Shown here piece after piece: positions 7,586 through 8,056 of a DNA stretch of 8,056 nt. The number at the start of each line of letters is the position of its first letter. Within the stretch, counting starts at the first letter, position 1. This DNA is from Roseovarius sp. UBA6167 (GTDB lineage: Bacteria; Pseudomonadota; Alphaproteobacteria; Rhodobacterales; Rhodobacteraceae). The position numbers were made by a program, and so were the translations under genes. The notes under the pieces were generated by a model that was not told the origin of the DNA, made no database searches, and saw only the letters and a list, made by a program, of their open reading frames with translations. The DNA is taken from NCBI GenBank assembly GCA_002428225.1, contig DIUD01000072.1, forward strand, positions 44,613-52,668. Direction: 5' to 3'.

Positions 7586-8056
7586 GCGCGCTCGACGAGC
7601 TGCCGTCGCTTGCCCGCGTCATTGCCGCGCATGGCCTCTCGGCGCGCAAGTCGCTGGGGCAGAATTTCCTGCTCGATCTCAACCTCACCGCCAAGATCGC
7701 GCGACAGGCGGGCGACCTGACGCAATGCGACGTGCTGGAAATCGGCCCCGGTCCCGGCGGCCTCACGCGCGGGCTGCTTCTGGAGGGCGCGCGCCATGTG
7801 CTTGCCATCGAGAAGGACGCGCGCTGCCTGCCCGCGCTTGCCGAGATCGCCGAGGCGGCACCCGGCCGGCTGACGGTGCTCAATGCCGATGCGCTTGGGA
7901 TCGACCCGCGCGCCCACCTCGCGCCGCCCATCCGCATCGTCGCCAACCTGCCCTATAACGTCGGCACCGAATTGCTGATCCGCTGGCTGACGCCGCCCGA
8001 CTGGCCGCCCTTCTGGCAGTCGCTCACGCTCATGTTCCAGCGCGAGGTGGCCGAGC
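7582..8056 (+). CDS. rsmA: 16S rRNA (adenine1518-N6/adenine1519-N6)-dimethyltransferase RsmA, 3' end cut by window
   Basis: RsmA (KsgA) uses S-adenosylmethionine to dimethylate two adjacent adenines in the 3'-terminal hairpin loop of 16S rRNA during late 30S assembly. The reading frame is open from the ATG at 7582 to the window edge, giving 158 complete codons of a family usually about 270-290 residues long. Visible motifs: KSLGQNFLLD (23-32), SAM-binding motif I EIGPGPGGLT (53-62), acidic motif II IEKD (76-79), NADAL (101-105), catalytic motif IV NLPYN (122-126) and FQREVAE (152-158). All are intact. The ATG overlaps the pdxA stop as ATGA. The C-terminal helical domain lies beyond the window. 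Confidence 0.97.
   Translation, partial: MSALDELPSLARVIAAHGLSARKSLGQNFLLDLNLTAKIARQAGDLTQCDVLEIGPGPGGLTRGLLLEGARHVLAIEKDARCLPALAEIAEAAPGRLTVLNADALGIDPRAHLAPPIRIVANLPYNVGTELLIRWLTPPDWPPFWQSLTLMFQREVAE

Noticed and set aside
1..8056. Mobile elements, CRISPR arrays, tRNA or rRNA genes, toxin-antitoxin or defence genes
   Set aside because: No direct-repeat array, transposase, integrase, inverted terminal repeats or RNA gene signatures were seen on either strand; almost every base is accounted for by housekeeping genes with uniform composition.

Overview
This window looks like an ordinary, well-conserved chromosomal segment of a high-GC alphaproteobacterium, most likely in the Rhodobacterales (Roseobacter/Rhodobacter group). 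That placement rests on the gene order, the protein style (for example the LptF N-terminus and the SurA and LptD architecture) and the strongly GC-biased third codon positions. It is inference, because no phylogeny could be run.

Layout: positions 1-838 hold the N-terminal half of leucyl aminopeptidase (pepA) on the minus strand, cut by the window edge. A 130-bp divergent intergenic region (839-968) is the only sizeable non-coding stretch. From 969 to the right edge six genes run on the plus strand with no gaps: lptF, lptG, lptD, surA, pdxA and rsmA (cut by the right edge). Each downstream start codon overlaps the upstream stop (ATGA, TGATG, ATGA, GTGA, ATGA), so the block reads as one translationally coupled operon.

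Function: LptF and LptG are the inner-membrane permease of the LPS exporter, and LptD is the outer-membrane translocon that receives the LPS. SurA is the periplasmic chaperone that helps fold outer-membrane proteins, including LptD in E. coli. PdxA makes a precursor of pyridoxal phosphate and RsmA methylates 16S rRNA. The lptD-surA-pdxA-rsmA order matches the enterobacterial locus. The divergent pepA/lptFG pair is a separate locus in E. coli and is joined to it here.

I found no mobile element, CRISPR array, RNA gene, prophage or defence system, and no evidence for an undescribed system. The points most worth a second look are at protein level: LptD has an altered cysteine pattern (an extra CxxC cysteine and a C-terminal-tail cysteine, no N-terminal one), and SurA seems to have lost the parvulin catalytic histidines and carries a degenerate, cysteine-containing second parvulin-like domain.
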